Of a DNA stretch of 64,000 bases, positions 54,431 to 63,358 are shown piece after piece. Source of the DNA: Minwuia thermotolerans (GTDB lineage: Bacteria; Pseudomonadota; Alphaproteobacteria; Minwuiales; Minwuiaceae); contig NZ_PIGG01000014.1 in NCBI RefSeq assembly GCF_002924445.1, positions 1-64,000 of the forward strand. The letters run 5' to 3'. The notes beneath the pieces were generated by a model. That model worked only from the letters and a program-made list of their open reading frames with translations. It was not told where the DNA came from and did not search any database. Both the position numbers and the translations under genes were made by a program. Numbering within the stretch: position 1 is the stretch's first letter; the number at the start of each line of letters is the position of its first letter.

Positions 54431-55171
54431 CTAATAGGTCGCGCGGCCCCCGGAGATGTCGATCGCCTGGCCGGTGGTGAAGCTGCAGTCCTCGGAGGCG
54501 AGCCAGGTCACCAGCGCCGCGATCTCGGAAGGCTCGACGAAACGGCCCATCGGAATCTTCGAAAGCATGAAGTCGATGTGCTCCTGGCTCATCTGCTCGA
54601 AGATCGCCGTCCGCGCCGCGGCCGGGGTGACGCAGTTGACCATCACGTTGCGGTCCGCCAGTTCCTTGCCCAGCGACTTGGTCAGCGCGATGACCCCGGC
54701 CTTCGAGGCCGAATAGGCCGAGGCATTGGGATTGCCCTCCTTGCCCGCGACCGAAGCGATGTTGACGATCCGGCCATAGCCGTTCTCGATCAGCTTCGGC
54801 GCCACGGCGCGGCAGCACAGGTAGACGCCGATCAGGTTGATCTCGACGATCTGACGCCATTCCTCGGGCGTGTAGTCCCAGACCTTCCGGTTGGCGCCGG
54901 CGATCCCGGCGTTGCAGACCAGAATGTCGAGGCCGCCCAGCGCCGCCATCGTGTCGGCCAGAGCGCCATCGATGGCCGCATGGTCGGTGACGTCGACCAC
55001 CGCGGGTGTCGCCCCGATCGCCGTAGCGGTCTCCGCGGCCAGGGCTTCGTCGCGGTCCCAGATCGACACCGCCGCGCCGGAGGCAATGAAACGCTCGGCG
55101 ATCGCACGGCCGATGCCTTGCGCCCCGCCGGTCACGATGGCTCTTCGGCCCTTCAGATCGATCGCGTTCAT
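54431..55171 (-). CDS. Short-chain dehydrogenase/reductase, FabG-like
   Basis: 246 residues. Cofactor motif TGGAQGIGRAIAERF (14-28), NAGIAGA, NIASVAGKEG, catalytic YSASKAGVI, and ends FTTGQAIDISGG, the FabG-like C-terminus. An NAD(P)-dependent oxidoreductase of 3-oxoacyl or sugar/hydroxyacid type. The ATG at 55171 has GGGAGGGG upstream. It converges with the isomerase gene. No neighbour reveals the substrate. Confidence 0.88.
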   Translation of the reverse strand: MNAIDLKGRRAIVTGGAQGIGRAIAERFIASGAAVSIWDRDEALAAETATAIGATPAVVDVTDHAAIDGALADTMAALGGLDILVCNAGIAGANRKVWDYTPEEWRQIVEINLIGVYLCCRAVAPKLIENGYGRIVNIASVAGKEGNPNASAYSASKAGVIALTKSLGKELADRNVMVNCVTPAAARTAIFEQMSQEHIDFMLSKIPMGRFVEPSEIAALVTWLASEDCSFTTGQAIDISGGRATY

Positions 55172-55194
55172 GAACCCCTCCCGCTCCGTGCCGG

Positions 55195-56079
55195 TCAGGC
55201 TGCCGGCTTCTCCATGGTCAGCAGCAGCCGCCAGGCCGCGATATCCTCGGGCGGCTGGCCCGCATAGTCCCTGTGCACCGGCAATCCCGCCGGGTCCTCG
55301 ACGCTCCAGCGCTCAGCGGCCAGCGTGCGGAAACCGACGCCTTCCAGGATGGCGATCATCTCGCCGGCCGGAATGCGGTTGATGTACTGCACGTCGTTCT
55401 CCAGCCAGCGGCTGAACGCGGCTTTCGAATGTCGCAGATAATGCTTCTTCGAGCGTGAGGGATCGTAGTGCGCGAGGTGATCGTCCAGCCCGACCTGGGC
55501 CGCCATGCGCCCGCCCGGCTTCAGCACCCGGTACCAGTCCTCGGCGGCGCGCCGGAAGCCGTCGGCGGCGACATGTTCCAGCACGTCGACCGAATAGATC
55601 ATGTCGAAGCGGCCATCCGGGTAGGGCAGAACGCCGTCATGATCGATGACGTAGTGCATGTCGAGGAGGGCATAGACGTCGTCAAAGCTCTCCGCCCCTT
55701 CGAGACCGCCAAGGCGGGCCTCGGCCCGCTCCCGCTGCGCCGGCGTCAGGTGCAGGCCCGCGAGCCCCTGACGGACCTGGGGCAGCGCCGCCCGGAATGC
55801 GGCGAAGGCCCGGTTGTCCCAGACGTCGAAGCAGTGAACCTCGGCCTCATGGATCAGCGCGGGAAAGACGCTGTAGGCGTGCATCCAGCCCGTGCCGAGT
55901 TCCAGAAAGACCGGACGCTCCGGCAGATCCGCCTCGGCAATCCGGTCGAGTACCCAGCCGGCCCGCTCCATCGACAGCTTGCGCTCGGTCTTCCGGTTGC
56001 CGAGCCAGCGGTACAGCGCCTTGGTGGCGCCGTTGAGCGAAAAGGCGCGAAGCGCCGTGGCCGCCAGGTAGTAGTTCAA
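55195..56079 (-). CDS. Class I SAM-dependent methyltransferase
   Basis: 294 residues from a TTG at 56079, 7 bases past the stop of the cyclophilin gene; no ATG or GTG gives this length. VFLELGTGWMHAYSVFP (near 75-91) is the SAM-binding motif I, followed by MIYSVDVLEHVAADGFRRAA and VLKPGGRMAAQVGLDDH, the motif IV/V regions. The substrate is unknown. Sharing transcription with the cyclophilin gene is likely. Confidence 0.82.
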   Translation of the reverse strand: MNYYLAATALRAFSLNGATKALYRWLGNRKTERKLSMERAGWVLDRIAEADLPERPVFLELGTGWMHAYSVFPALIHEAEVHCFDVWDNRAFAAFRAALPQVRQGLAGLHLTPAQRERAEARLGGLEGAESFDDVYALLDMHYVIDHDGVLPYPDGRFDMIYSVDVLEHVAADGFRRAAEDWYRVLKPGGRMAAQVGLDDHLAHYDPSRSKKHYLRHSKAAFSRWLENDVQYINRIPAGEMIAILEGVGFRTLAAERWSVEDPAGLPVHRDYAGQPPEDIAAWRLLLTMEKPAA

Positions 56080-56085
56080 CGATGG

Positions 56086-56619
56086 TCAGTCCTTTGCGTC
56101 GGCCGCCACCTGCACGGTCACCATCTTGTCGGGATTGCGCGGCGGCTCGCCCGTGGCGATCGCATCGACATGCTCCATGCCTTCGGTCACCTGACCCCAC
56201 ACGGTGTACTGGCCGTTCAGGAACGAGCCCTGATCGAACATGATGAAGAACTGGCTGTTGGCCGAATTCGGGTTCTGGGTCCGGGCCATGCCCACGGTGC
56301 CGCGTTCGAAGGGTGTGTTGGAGAACTCGGCCGGCAGGTCCGACTTCTTCGAGCCGCCGCGGCCGGTGCCGGTGGGATCGCCGGTCTGCGCCATGAATCC
56401 GGGAATGACGCGATGGAAGACCACGCCGTCATAGAAGCCTTCGCGGGCCAGTTCCTTGATCCGCTCCACGTGCTTCGGCGCCACGTCGGGCAGCATCTCG
56501 ATGACCACGCGGCCATGTTCCAGGTCGATGTAGAGTGTGTTTTCCAAATCCGCCGCCTCGCCATTGGTCGTCGTCGCGATAGATAGTACGGTTACAAGCG
56601 CCAGCATCAGTCGACGCAT
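56086..56619 (-). CDS. Cyclophilin-type peptidyl-prolyl isomerase, exported
   Basis: 177 residues. A signal peptide (MRRLMLALVTVLSIATT, cleavage near TNGEAA) is followed by the cyclophilin core: YDGVVFHRVIPGFMAQTGD (Arg and Phe of the active site), GTVGMARTQNPNSANSQFFIM and LNGQYTVWGQVTEGME. It catalyses proline cis-trans isomerisation of exported proteins in the periplasm. A single-domain enzyme of normal length. Confidence 0.93.
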   Translation of the reverse strand: MRRLMLALVTVLSIATTTNGEAADLENTLYIDLEHGRVVIEMLPDVAPKHVERIKELAREGFYDGVVFHRVIPGFMAQTGDPTGTGRGGSKKSDLPAEFSNTPFERGTVGMARTQNPNSANSQFFIMFDQGSFLNGQYTVWGQVTEGMEHVDAIATGEPPRNPDKMVTVQVAADAKD

Positions 56620-56728
56620 TCGCAGACTCCTTCGGGTTGCATCGCGCCCTTTGCGCTGGCGCGTTTTCGATGTGTACCGGGTTTCGAACGGCGATGAAAC
56701 CGCCGATCGGCGGGCATGGGAGGGTTTG

Positions 56729-57223
56729 ATGTTTCCGGCCTATTTCCAGCGCATGGCCCGCTACAACCGTTGGGCCAACGGCCTGATCTACGATGCGGCG
56801 GCGAAAATCCCCGACGAGGCCTACCGCCGCGACGTGGGCGCCTTTTTCGGCTCCGTTCACGGCACGCTGAACCATCTGCTGGCAGCCGACCGTATCTGGC
56901 TGAAACGGCTGACGGGCGAAGGCGAGGCGCCGGCGCGGCTGGACGCGGTGCTTTTCGACGACTTCGGCGCGCTCAGGGACGCCCGCGAGACCGAGGACGA
57001 ACGGCTGCTGGCCTGGACCGGGCGGCTCTCGCCGGAGGACTTCGAACGCGATTTCAGCTACCGCAACATGGCGGGCGAGATCTTCGCCAATCCGCTCGAC
57101 CTGATTCTCGGCCACGTCTTCAATCACCAGACCCACCATCGCGGCCAGGCGCACGCCATCGTCGGGCATCTGGGTTTCGAGCCGCCTTCGATGGATCTCG
57201 TCTATTTCGGCCGGCAGGGCTGA
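56729..57223 (+). CDS. DinB family protein
   Basis: 164 residues from the ATG at 56729 (GGGAGGG upstream). A four-helix bundle with metal-binding His in GTLNHLLAADRIWLKRL and NHQTHHRGQAHAIVGHLG, as in the DinB/YfiT family of bacillithiol or mycothiol-type transferases. Its substrate in alphaproteobacteria is unknown. The start fits the usual MFPAYFQRMARYNRWANGLIY. It converges with the Nudix gene with 4 bases between. Confidence 0.9.
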   Translation: MFPAYFQRMARYNRWANGLIYDAAAKIPDEAYRRDVGAFFGSVHGTLNHLLAADRIWLKRLTGEGEAPARLDAVLFDDFGALRDARETEDERLLAWTGRLSPEDFERDFSYRNMAGEIFANPLDLILGHVFNHQTHHRGQAHAIVGHLGFEPPSMDLVYFGRQG

Positions 57224-57227
57224 CCGC

Positions 57228-57776
57228 TCAGGGCGGCGTCATGCGGCCGGTTTCGCCCGGCGGGTTGCCGAATGTTGCGAAGTCGTCGCGGTCCCAGACC
57301 TCGCGGACCTGATCCAGCGCCCAGCGCACGCTGGGGAAGGCGAGTTCGTCCCAGGGAATCTCATCGAAATCGAAGAGGGCGACCTCGAGGGATTCCGGCC
57401 CCGCTTCGAAGCCCGGCGCGGCCAGCTCGGCCTTGTAGATGAGCTGCACCTGGGAAATCCGGGGAATGTTGTAGACCGCCAGCAGCGGCCCCATGCGCAG
57501 TTCCACGCCGGCCTCCTCCCAGGCTTCCCGCGCGGCGCCCTCGGCCGAGGTCTCGCGCTCCTCCATGAAGCCCGCCGGGATGGTCCAGAAGCCCCGGCGC
57601 GGCTCGATGGCCCGGCGGCAGAGCAGCACCTTGTCGCCGTGGCGGCAGACGGCGCCGACGACGATCTTCGGATTGACGTAGTGCACCCAGCCGCACTCGT
57701 CGCAGACCATGCGTTCCCGGTCGTCGCCGGCGGGCACCTGCTGACTGAAGTTTTCCCCGCCCGGTAGGTGTCTCAT
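57228..57776 (-). CDS. Nudix hydrolase with N-terminal zinc ribbon
   Basis: 182 residues from the ATG at 57776 (GGAG five bases upstream; an in-frame ATG at 57812 is an alternative). CDECGWVHYVNPKIVVGAVC looks like a small zinc-ribbon of the NudC-like type, and GFMEERETSAEGAAREAWEEAGV is a complete Nudix box. It hydrolyses a nucleoside diphosphate linked to something, such as NADH or ADP-ribose. No operon partner is seen. Confidence 0.88.
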   Translation of the reverse strand: MRHLPGGENFSQQVPAGDDRERMVCDECGWVHYVNPKIVVGAVCRHGDKVLLCRRAIEPRRGFWTIPAGFMEERETSAEGAAREAWEEAGVELRMGPLLAVYNIPRISQVQLIYKAELAAPGFEAGPESLEVALFDFDEIPWDELAFPSVRWALDQVREVWDRDDFATFGNPPGETGRMTPP

Positions 57777-57949
57777 GACTGCTCCATCTGCCTCGGCGGC
57801 GGACGGCGCCATCCCCCGTTGCCCCGCCGGAACCGGTTGTATCCTTTCGGCACATTTCGCCGTAGCGGGATGCTAGTTGGAAGGCGGCGGCAAGTCCATT
57901 CGCCCCGCATTGGGACATGAGGCGCCGACCGTCCGGGCAGCAATTTCAG

Positions 57950-58125
57950 GGGAACCGCCTGACTCCGGCGGTGAACTGGCCATGGCACGCCGATTGCTGA
58001 TGGCAATGCGTGGCGCCTGGCGTCGTAGAGTTTTTCAGTCGCCGCAGCATTCCCTTGATCGGCATGACGGAAGTCATGACCGCACTTCCAACGGAGACGC
58101 CAGCCCCTCGGCGTCTCCGTTTTTT
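57950..58125 (+). ncRNA. Candidate small RNA with its own terminator, family unknown
   Basis: No credible gene lies between the Nudix gene (start 57776) and the end of ccmI (58124), yet the plus strand carries a full intrinsic terminator there. Two more stems precede it: ACCGCC/GGCGGT (57954-57972) and CACGC-cg-ATTGC/GCAAT-GCGTG (57986-58012). A terminated, structured plus-strand transcript is therefore likely. Its 5' end and promoter are not clear. I do not recognise the family. An open reading frame through the region lacks a ribosome site and runs into ccmI antisense. Confidence 0.45.
58091..58125 (+). terminator. Intrinsic terminator on the plus strand
   Basis: An 11-base-pair perfect stem (ACGGAGACGCC with GGCGTCTCCGT), an 8-base loop and six T. 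The T-run lies on the plus strand, so it stops a plus-strand transcript, not the ccm operon coming from the other side. Confidence 0.8.
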
Positions 58126-59605
58126 ATTGTCCCTGCTGAAGCCGTTCGATCTGGGCCTGGACGGCTGTATGGGCGTCGCTGCCCGGCGCCAGGGTGCCCA
58201 GCAGTTTCCGCCATGCCTGCACAGCGGCCTCCGGCCGGCCGGCCTCGGCCTCACCCCGGCCGACGAACCACAGGGCATCGGGGTTGTCGGGATCGACCTC
58301 GAGCACCGCGCGGAACGCCTCGACCGCCCTGGGCGACAACGGGCCATCACCGCCGGCGTCCACGAGCGCACCGGCCAGCGCCAGCCGGGTCTCCGTATCC
58401 TCCGGGCGAAGCCGTGCCGCGTTCTCATAGGCTTCGATCATGGCATCGGTCTCGCCCAGCACGCCGCGCGCGCGGGCGAGACGCATCCAGCCGTCATAGT
58501 CGTCCGGGTTCTCTTCCAGCCTTGCGGCCAGTCCCTCGACCATACCGCGGATCATCGCCTGGCGGTCGTCGGCCGACATCTCCTGCGCCGCCTGGATGTC
58601 CTCGGCGGACGGGCCGGGCGCCGCGGCATCGCCGCTCCGGGCCGGTGCGGGCGGGGCGGAAGGACCGGGCGCGGCGCCGGCCGCGGCCATCCGGTCCATC
58701 AGCTCCGCCGGCGGCTCGACGTCCAGATCGCGCGCCACCTCGGCGATGCGTTCCCTGAGCGCGGGCAGCCAGGGCGCGTCGGCCGGCGAATCCTGCGCCA
58801 GCGACACCCAGCCGTCATAGGCCCCCTTCAGATCGCCGCCCTGTCCGCGCGCCAGAGCCAGGTAATAGCGCGCGCCGGGATGATTGGCGTCAATCTCGAC
58901 GGCGCGGCGGAAAGCCGCCTGCGCGCGCTCGATGACGACTCCGTTCGAGGAAAAGACGAGCGCCTCGCCGAGTTGCATGTGCGGGGCCGGATCGCTCGCG
59001 GCCTCCGGCAGGGCCGCCGCCTTCGCATAGGCCCCCGCGGCGTCGCCATAGCGGTCCATGACGCCATAGCTGCGGCCGAGCAGCATCCAGCCCTCGAAGT
59101 TCTCCGGATCCTCCTCCAGGCGGCGCTCCAGATTGCCCACCATGTTGGAAACCGATTCAAGGCCCTGTTCGGACGACGGCGCCCCCGGCTGCGCCGCGGC
59201 CATGCGGGCGGCGCCCGCCGGGACTTCGATGCGCTGGGCCAGCGGCTGGGCGGGCAGGTCCGGATTGCCGATGGCGAGATAGAGCGCCCCCGCGCCGAGC
59301 GGCACCGCGACGGCGATGACGAGCCCGACGATCAGGGGCGCGCCGCCGCCTTCACGCACGTCCGGTTCGGCGTCGCGCGAAGCCTGCAGCATGCGCCGTT
59401 CGATCTCGTTGCGGGCGGCGCGCGCCTCGGCCGGCGAGATCACCCCGCGCGCTTCCTCGGCGCGCAGTTCGTCGATCTGGCTGCGGTAGACGGTCATGTC
59501 GTAGTCGCCGCGGCGCGCGGCGCCCCGCCCGGCGCCGACCAGCGGGCGCAGCACGAAGAGAAGCACGGCGAGCGTGATCGCGGCGATCAGGATCCAGAAA
59601 AGCAA
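58124..59605 (-). CDS. ccmI: Cytochrome c biogenesis protein CcmI (CycH)
   Basis: 493 residues from a TTG at 59605 (AAGG about ten bases upstream). Two membrane segments (about 1-20 and 95-115) flank the YRSQIDELRAEEARGVISPAEARAARNEIERRML motif typical of CcmI. The rest is a periplasmic TPR domain (LLGRSYGVMDRYGDAAGAYAKAA, LARARGVLGETDAMIEAYENAA, split into pairs of helices) that holds apocytochrome c for heme attachment. Last gene of the ccm operon, 6 bases after ccmH. Confidence 0.9.
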   Translation of the reverse strand: MLFWILIAAITLAVLLFVLRPLVGAGRGAARRGDYDMTVYRSQIDELRAEEARGVISPAEARAARNEIERRMLQASRDAEPDVREGGGAPLIVGLVIAVAVPLGAGALYLAIGNPDLPAQPLAQRIEVPAGAARMAAAQPGAPSSEQGLESVSNMVGNLERRLEEDPENFEGWMLLGRSYGVMDRYGDAAGAYAKAAALPEAASDPAPHMQLGEALVFSSNGVVIERAQAAFRRAVEIDANHPGARYYLALARGQGGDLKGAYDGWVSLAQDSPADAPWLPALRERIAEVARDLDVEPPAELMDRMAAAGAAPGPSAPPAPARSGDAAAPGPSAEDIQAAQEMSADDRQAMIRGMVEGLAARLEENPDDYDGWMRLARARGVLGETDAMIEAYENAARLRPEDTETRLALAGALVDAGGDGPLSPRAVEAFRAVLEVDPDNPDALWFVGRGEAEAGRPEAAVQAWRKLLGTLAPGSDAHTAVQAQIERLQQGQ

Positions 59606-59611
59606 GTGCAG

Positions 59612-60100
59612 CTACCTTTGATCGGAAAGGGCGCGGTCCAGTTCGGCGCGCTCGGCCTCGGTCAGCGGCGCCTCGTTGCCGCCGCCGGTCCTGCCCGCCG
59701 CCCGCCGGCGCCGCAGATAGACCGCCGAGATGATGAGGCCGGGAACGAGGATCAGCAGCGGACCGAACCACAGGAGGTAGGTCGTCGCCTTCATCGGCGT
59801 ATCCAGCAGCACCCAGTCGCCGTACCGGGCCACCATGTAGTCCCGGGCTTCCTCATTGGTGTCTCCGGCGGCGATGCGCTCGCGCAGCAGCACGCGCAGG
59901 TCGCGCGCCAGCGGCGCGTGGCTCTCGCTGATCGCCTGGTTCTGGCAGACGAGGCAGCGCAGTTCCTTCATCAGCTCCTGCGCGCGAGCCTCTTTCTGCG
60001 GATCCTCCAGCGGCTTCTCGGTGAAGATCGCCAGTGCGGGCATGGCGAACGCCAGCAACGCGGCAAGCAGGAGGAACTGAAATGGCCGAAGCAAAGTCAT
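59612..60100 (-). CDS. ccmH: Cytochrome c-type biogenesis protein CcmH (CcmL)
   Basis: 162 residues. A signal peptide is followed by the redox motif LRCLVCQNQAISES (Cys49, Cys52), three helices and a C-terminal membrane segment (YLLWFGPLLILVPGLIISAVYL). It keeps the CxxCH cysteines of apocytochrome c reduced for ligation of heme. Its start overlaps ccmG by 4 bases (ATGA). Confidence 0.95.
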   Translation of the reverse strand: MTLLRPFQFLLLAALLAFAMPALAIFTEKPLEDPQKEARAQELMKELRCLVCQNQAISESHAPLARDLRVLLRERIAAGDTNEEARDYMVARYGDWVLLDTPMKATTYLLWFGPLLILVPGLIISAVYLRRRRAAGRTGGGNEAPLTEAERAELDRALSDQR

Positions 60101-60669
60101 TTCCGCAGCTCCGCCAGCAGAGGCCGCAGCTTGTCGCGCAGGATCTGCGGCGTGATCGGACCGATGACCTTGTCGACGATGACGCCGTTGCGGTCGATCA
60201 CGAAGGTCTCCGGCACGCCATAGACGCCGAAGTCGATGCCGACACGGCCGTTCACGTCGGAGCCGATGCGGTCATAGGGATCGCCGAAACGGTCCAGCCA
60301 GGAAATCGCCTCGTTGGGCCTGTCCTTGTAGTTCAGACCGTAGATCGGCACCTCGCCGGACTTCTGCAGTTCCATCAGGATCGGATGCTCCACCCGGCAG
60401 GCCACGCACCAGCTCGCGAAGACGTTGACCAGGGCCGGTTCGCCGCCCAGATCGGCGCGCGAGAGGCCGTTGTCCTTGCCTGGCAGCGGCGGCAGGTCGA
60501 ACTCCGGCGCCGGCTTGTCGATCAGCACGGACGGGATGGACTTCGGATCCAGCGAAAGCCCCTGGAACAGGAAGCCGCCGATCACGACGAAAACCGCGAT
60601 GGGAAGCAACGCCCAGAGCCAGCGCAGGGACGAGCCGCCCGTCGGCTGTTCTTCGGCCTGTTCGGACAT
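60097..60669 (-). CDS. ccmG: Thiol:disulfide interchange protein CcmG (DsbE)
   Basis: 190 residues. One membrane anchor (about 17-36), then a thioredoxin fold with the reducing motif WCVACRVEHP (Cys88, Cys91) and GVPETFVIDRNGVI with the cis-Pro. It faces the periplasm and reduces CcmH or apocytochrome c. The C-terminus KLRPLLAEL is typical. It is 2 bases downstream of ccmF. Confidence 0.95.
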   Translation of the reverse strand: MSEQAEEQPTGGSSLRWLWALLPIAVFVVIGGFLFQGLSLDPKSIPSVLIDKPAPEFDLPPLPGKDNGLSRADLGGEPALVNVFASWCVACRVEHPILMELQKSGEVPIYGLNYKDRPNEAISWLDRFGDPYDRIGSDVNGRVGIDFGVYGVPETFVIDRNGVIVDKVIGPITPQILRDKLRPLLAELRK

Positions 60670-60671
60670 GT

Positions 60672-62669
60672 TCAGTCTCCAGCGCCTGCGATGGCGGCGT
60701 CGCCCGGCGCCTGTGCCGCGCGGCGTGCCGGGGCGCCAATGCGGTGTCGGCGATCGCTGAGCGAAACGAGGCCGCCGGCGACCATGAACAGCGTTCCCAG
60801 CCAGATCCAGATCACCAGCGGCTTGTAATATAGCCGGACGGCATAGCCGCCCTCGCCATCGGGCTCGCCCAGCACGGTATAGAGGTCGCCGGCGAAGTTT
60901 GAGCGGATGGCGGCCTCAGTGGTTTCCATGGGCGGACTGGTGAAGGTACGCATCTCGGGCTGCAGCACGGTGACGGGCTGGCCGTCCCTGGTGACGACGA
61001 AGGCGCCGGAAAGCGATTCGTAGTTCGGGCCCGGCACCGTCTGGGCGCCGACGAAGGTCAGATCGTAGTCACCCACGGTCTGCGTGTCGCCCGGCCGCAT
61101 GATGGTCTGGATTTCCTCCTGCCAGGTCTCCGAGGCGGTGATGCCGAGCACCATCAGCGCAACGCCCAGATGCGCCAGGCTCATGCCGAAGCTGGCCCGG
61201 GGCAGGCCGCGCGCGCGCCGCCAGCTCTCGCGGGGGGAAACCCGGAACAGCTTCACCCGCTCGCCCAATTCCCAGAGCACGCCGAAGCCGAGCCAGACGA
61301 CCAGGACCATGCCCAGCACCGCGAGAAGCGATATGTCGAAAGCCGCCCACAGGGTCGCCACCGCGGCGACGAATGCGGCCATGGCGACGAACCGCAGGCG
61401 TTTGAGGATGCCGATCAGGTCGCCCCGCTTCCAGGCCATCATCGGCCCGATGGCCAGCGCCGCCACCAGCGGCGTCATCAGCGGCACGAAGGTCGCGTTG
61501 AAATAGGGCGGACCGACCGAGACCTTCTCACCGGTGACGGCGTCGAGGAACAACGGATAGAGCGTGCCGAGCAGGACCGTGAGACAGGCGGTGGTGAGCA
61601 GCAGGTTGTTCAGCACCAGCGTGCCTTCGCGGCTGACCGGCTGGAATACCCCGCCGCCCTTCAGCAGCGGCGCGCGCAGCGCATAGAGCACCAGCGAACC
61701 GCCCACGACAGCCCCAAGGAAGGCGAGGATGAAGACGCCGCGCGCCGGATCGGTGGCGAAGGCGTGGACCGAATTCAGCACGCCCGAGCGAACCAGGAAC
61801 GTGCCCAGCAGCGAAAGCGAGAAGGCGAGGATCGCCAGCAATACCGTCCAGCTTTTCAGCGCGTCGCGCTTCTCCACCACGATCGAGGAGTGCAGCAGCG
61901 CGGTCGCCGCCAGCCAGGGCATGAAGGAGGCGTTCTCCACCGGGTCCCAGAACCACCAGCCGCCCCAGCCAAGTTCGTAATAGGCCCAGTAGCTGCCCAG
62001 CGAGATGCCGCAGGTCAGGAACATCCAGGCCGCCAGCGTCCAGGGTCTGACCCAGCGCGCCCAGGCCGGGTCGACGCGGCCCTCGATCAGCGCCGCCACG
62101 GCGAAGGAGAAGGAAACCGACAGGCCGACATAGCCGAGGTAGAGGAAGGGCGGATGGATGGCCAGCGCCGGATCCTGCAGCAGCGGGTTAAGCCCCTGCC
62201 CCTCGAAGGGCGCCGGGTCGATCCGCTCGAAGGGGTTTGACGTGAACAGGATGAAGGCGAGGAAGCCGACGCCGATCATCGCCTGCACCGACAGCACCCG
62301 CGCCTTCAGCGTCGGCGGCAGGTTATCGCCGAATCGCGCCACGGCGGCGCCGAATAGCGTCAGGATCAGGATCCAGAGCAGCAGCGAGCCTTCGTGATTC
62401 CCCCAGACGCCGCTGATCTTGTAAATCATCGGCTTCAGTGAATGGCTGTTGGCGACGACGTTCGCGACCGAGAAGTCGGAGGTCACGAAACTCACCGTCA
62501 GACAGCCGAAGGCGAACAGCACCAGCAGGAACTGCGCCTGCGCCGCCGGCGTCGCGATGGCCATCCAGCCGGCGTCGCGCCGCGCCGCGCCGATCTGCGG
62601 CACGATGGCCTGCACGGTGGCGACGATGATCGCCAGCACCAGCGCGTATTGTCCGAGTTCGGGGGCCAT
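60672..62669 (-). CDS. ccmF: Heme lyase subunit CcmF
   Basis: 665 residues from the ATG at 62669, which overlaps the ccmE stop (TGATG). About 14 membrane segments. The tryptophan-rich heme motif is LGWGGWWFWDPVENASFMPWL, and the periplasmic His regions follow in LLHSSIVVEKR and HAFATDPARG. A large periplasmic loop near the end (about 530-620) is normal. With CcmH and CcmI it attaches heme to apocytochrome c. Confidence 0.96.
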   Translation of the reverse strand: MAPELGQYALVLAIIVATVQAIVPQIGAARRDAGWMAIATPAAQAQFLLVLFAFGCLTVSFVTSDFSVANVVANSHSLKPMIYKISGVWGNHEGSLLLWILILTLFGAAVARFGDNLPPTLKARVLSVQAMIGVGFLAFILFTSNPFERIDPAPFEGQGLNPLLQDPALAIHPPFLYLGYVGLSVSFSFAVAALIEGRVDPAWARWVRPWTLAAWMFLTCGISLGSYWAYYELGWGGWWFWDPVENASFMPWLAATALLHSSIVVEKRDALKSWTVLLAILAFSLSLLGTFLVRSGVLNSVHAFATDPARGVFILAFLGAVVGGSLVLYALRAPLLKGGGVFQPVSREGTLVLNNLLLTTACLTVLLGTLYPLFLDAVTGEKVSVGPPYFNATFVPLMTPLVAALAIGPMMAWKRGDLIGILKRLRFVAMAAFVAAVATLWAAFDISLLAVLGMVLVVWLGFGVLWELGERVKLFRVSPRESWRRARGLPRASFGMSLAHLGVALMVLGITASETWQEEIQTIMRPGDTQTVGDYDLTFVGAQTVPGPNYESLSGAFVVTRDGQPVTVLQPEMRTFTSPPMETTEAAIRSNFAGDLYTVLGEPDGEGGYAVRLYYKPLVIWIWLGTLFMVAGGLVSLSDRRHRIGAPARRAAQAPGDAAIAGAGD

Positions 62670-63142
62670 CAGTTCACGGCCTTCGCGCTGCTCATCTGCA
62701 TCTTGCCCTCGCAATTGCCCGGGCCCTGCATCGTCGCGGCGATCTCGGGCGGCATGTAGTTCTCGTCGTGCTTGGCCAGCACCTCATGGGCGACGAAGCG
62801 GCCGCCGCCGTCAAGCTCGCCAAGGGCGATGACGCCCTGACAATGCCGGAACAGGTCGGGCAGGATCTTGTTGTAGGAGACCTCGATGGCGTTGACCCCG
62901 TCCGTCACCCGGAAGCGGGTGATGATGCCTTCCTTCTCGATCGAGCCGTCCTCGACCAGACCGCCGACGCGGAACCGCTTGCCCTCGGGAAAGCCGTTCT
63001 CGACCAGCTGGGTCGGGCTGCGGAAGACATCCAGCTCCTCGTTCAGCGCCATCAGGGAGAACCCGACCGCGCCCCCCACGAACAGCAAGCCGATCAGAAC
63101 CAGCGCCAGCCGCTGCCGTTTCCTGCTGATTTTCCTGCTCAA
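62669..63142 (-). CDS. ccmE: Heme chaperone CcmE
   Basis: 157 residues. A membrane anchor (about 11-32) is followed by a beta-barrel OB fold and the heme-binding motif VLAKHDENYMPPE (His125, Tyr129), which binds heme covalently in holo-CcmE. It ferries heme from CcmC/D to CcmF. The start overlaps the ccmD stop by 4 bases. Confidence 0.95.
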   Translation of the reverse strand: MSRKISRKRQRLALVLIGLLFVGGAVGFSLMALNEELDVFRSPTQLVENGFPEGKRFRVGGLVEDGSIEKEGIITRFRVTDGVNAIEVSYNKILPDLFRHCQGVIALGELDGGGRFVAHEVLAKHDENYMPPEIAATMQGPGNCEGKMQMSSAKAVN

Positions 63143-63321
63143 CGCTTCTCCGCCTTTCTCCGCCGCCGGGGGCTCAACGCCTCCAGCGCCCGCGCCTCGC
63201 GCTCGGCGCGCTTCGCGCCGCGCACGCTGACGACCAGCAGCACGACCATCACCAGCGCCGTGGCGCCATAGGTCGGCCAGACATAGGCCGCATAGCCGCC
63301 CATCGCGAGAAACTCGCTCAT
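63139..63321 (-). CDS. ccmD: Heme exporter protein CcmD
   Basis: 60 residues: a short lead, one membrane segment (ATALVMVVLLVVSVRGAKRA) and a basic tail (RRRRKAEKR). MGGYAAYVWPTYG is the usual CcmD N-terminus. It helps release heme-loaded CcmE from the CcmABCD complex. It is 37 bases downstream of ccmC. Confidence 0.9.
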   Translation of the reverse strand: MSEFLAMGGYAAYVWPTYGATALVMVVLLVVSVRGAKRAEREARALEALSPRRRRKAEKR

Positions 63322-63358
63322 CGGGCCCTGTCTCCGCTCGCCGTGAACATCTTTCCCC

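Noticed and set aside
57877-58758. Plus-strand open frame across the candidate small RNA
   Set aside because: No ribosome-binding site, passes through an intrinsic terminator, and continues antisense to ccmI with Arg/Pro-rich sequence.
58010-60223. 737-codon plus-strand frame antisense to ccmI and ccmH
   Set aside because: The ccm genes are certain, and the antisense product is low-complexity Arg/Gly/His-rich. It also starts within the structured RNA candidate.
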